DNA from: Nitrospirota bacterium
GTDB taxonomy: Bacteria > Nitrospirota > Nitrospiria > Nitrospirales > Nitrospiraceae
Direction: 5' to 3'
NCBI GenBank assembly: GCA_020028195.1
Contig: JAHWYE010000146.1
Location: 1 to 5,199 of the forward strand
Length of the DNA: 5,199 nucleotides
Below the pieces are notes generated by a model, which was not told the DNA's origin, ran no database searches, and saw only the letters and a program-made list of their open reading frames with translations. The position numbers and the translations under genes were made by a program. This document shows positions 5,065 to 5,199 of this stretch, in pieces (the first letter of the stretch is position 1; every line of letters begins with the position of its first letter).

Positions 5065-5199
5065 GTGTTGATCGACACCCATACGCATCTGGATGATGCC
5101 CGTTTTGACGGGGACCGGGACGCTGTGATCGCGCGAGCGCGCGAGGCCAGCGTCGAGACCTTGATCACGATCGGCTGTGACCTGGCGAGCAGTCGAGCG
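5065..5199 (+). CDS. tatD: TatD-family metal-dependent hydrolase/DNase, 3' truncated by window
   Basis: First 45 codons of a TatD-family protein, a cytoplasmic metal-dependent hydrolase of the TIM-barrel amidohydrolase type. E. coli TatD is a 3'-5' exonuclease linked to DNA repair and quality control. The start reads MLIDTHTHLDDARFDGDRDA: the HxH metal ligands are H6 and H8 in the first strand. FDGDRDAVIARARE at 14-27 and TLITIGCDLASS at 32-43 are family-typical for the helix and second strand. The family is normally about 255-265 residues, so roughly 80% lies beyond the window. The GTG start is chosen because it gives the usual N-terminus and has GGAGAG 6 bases upstream. The gene diverges from the His/Cys protein-receptor run and is probably unrelated to it. 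The close relative YcfH has the same start motif, so which TatD paralogue this is cannot be decided here. Confidence 0.9.
   Translation, partial: MLIDTHTHLDDARFDGDRDAVIARAREASVETLITIGCDLASSRA

Noticed and set aside
5131..5143. GCGCGAGCGCGCG self-complementary run
   Set aside because: Lies within conserved TatD coding sequence (AVIARARE) and is explained by codon choice in GC-rich DNA.

Overview
The window looks like an ordinary chromosomal stretch from a Gram-negative (diderm) bacterium of fairly high GC content (not counted). My best guess is Nitrospira or a close relative. That rests on the style of the proteins and on two kinds of short degenerate intergenic repeats that I associate from memory with Nitrospirota; nothing in the window proves it. 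A diderm envelope is certain, because there is a full-length TonB-dependent outer-membrane receptor.

Layout, left to right. Positions 1-781 (+) hold the 3' part of a cation diffusion facilitator (CDF) metal-efflux transporter whose start lies outside the window. It meets, tail to tail and with a 7-bp overlap, a PAP2-family membrane phosphatase (775-1356, -). Further right on the minus strand are a small exported protein with a TonB C-terminal-like domain (1453-1899), an 816-residue TonB-dependent receptor (1979-4429) and a small exported His/Cys-containing protein (4603-4935). The four minus-strand genes all read leftward with gaps of 79-173 bp (96 bp before the PAP2 gene), so they may be co-transcribed in the order His/Cys protein, receptor, TonB-C protein, PAP2 phosphatase. 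The best promoter candidate (TTGACA, 17-bp spacer, TACAAG, minus strand, 4946-4974) lies immediately before the first of them. On the other side of that intergenic region a divergent tatD-type nuclease gene starts at 5065 (+) and runs off the window.

Working idea (inference): the His/Cys protein, the receptor and the TonB-C protein form an envelope cassette for taking up a metal or metal complex. The neighbouring CDF exporter is consistent with a metal theme, but it is on the other strand and could be unrelated. The PAP2 and TatD proteins are probably bystanders. The least ordinary points are the short TonB-C protein, which also carries a TonB-box-like motif; a promoter that would give an almost leaderless mRNA and has a dyad in its spacer; a 13-bp palindrome holding both stop codons of the convergent pair; and two unrelated repeat types that fill the two downstream gaps of the putative operon. 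No tRNA, rRNA, CRISPR array, transposase or recognisable riboswitch was seen, and no stretch over 300 bp lacks a gene.
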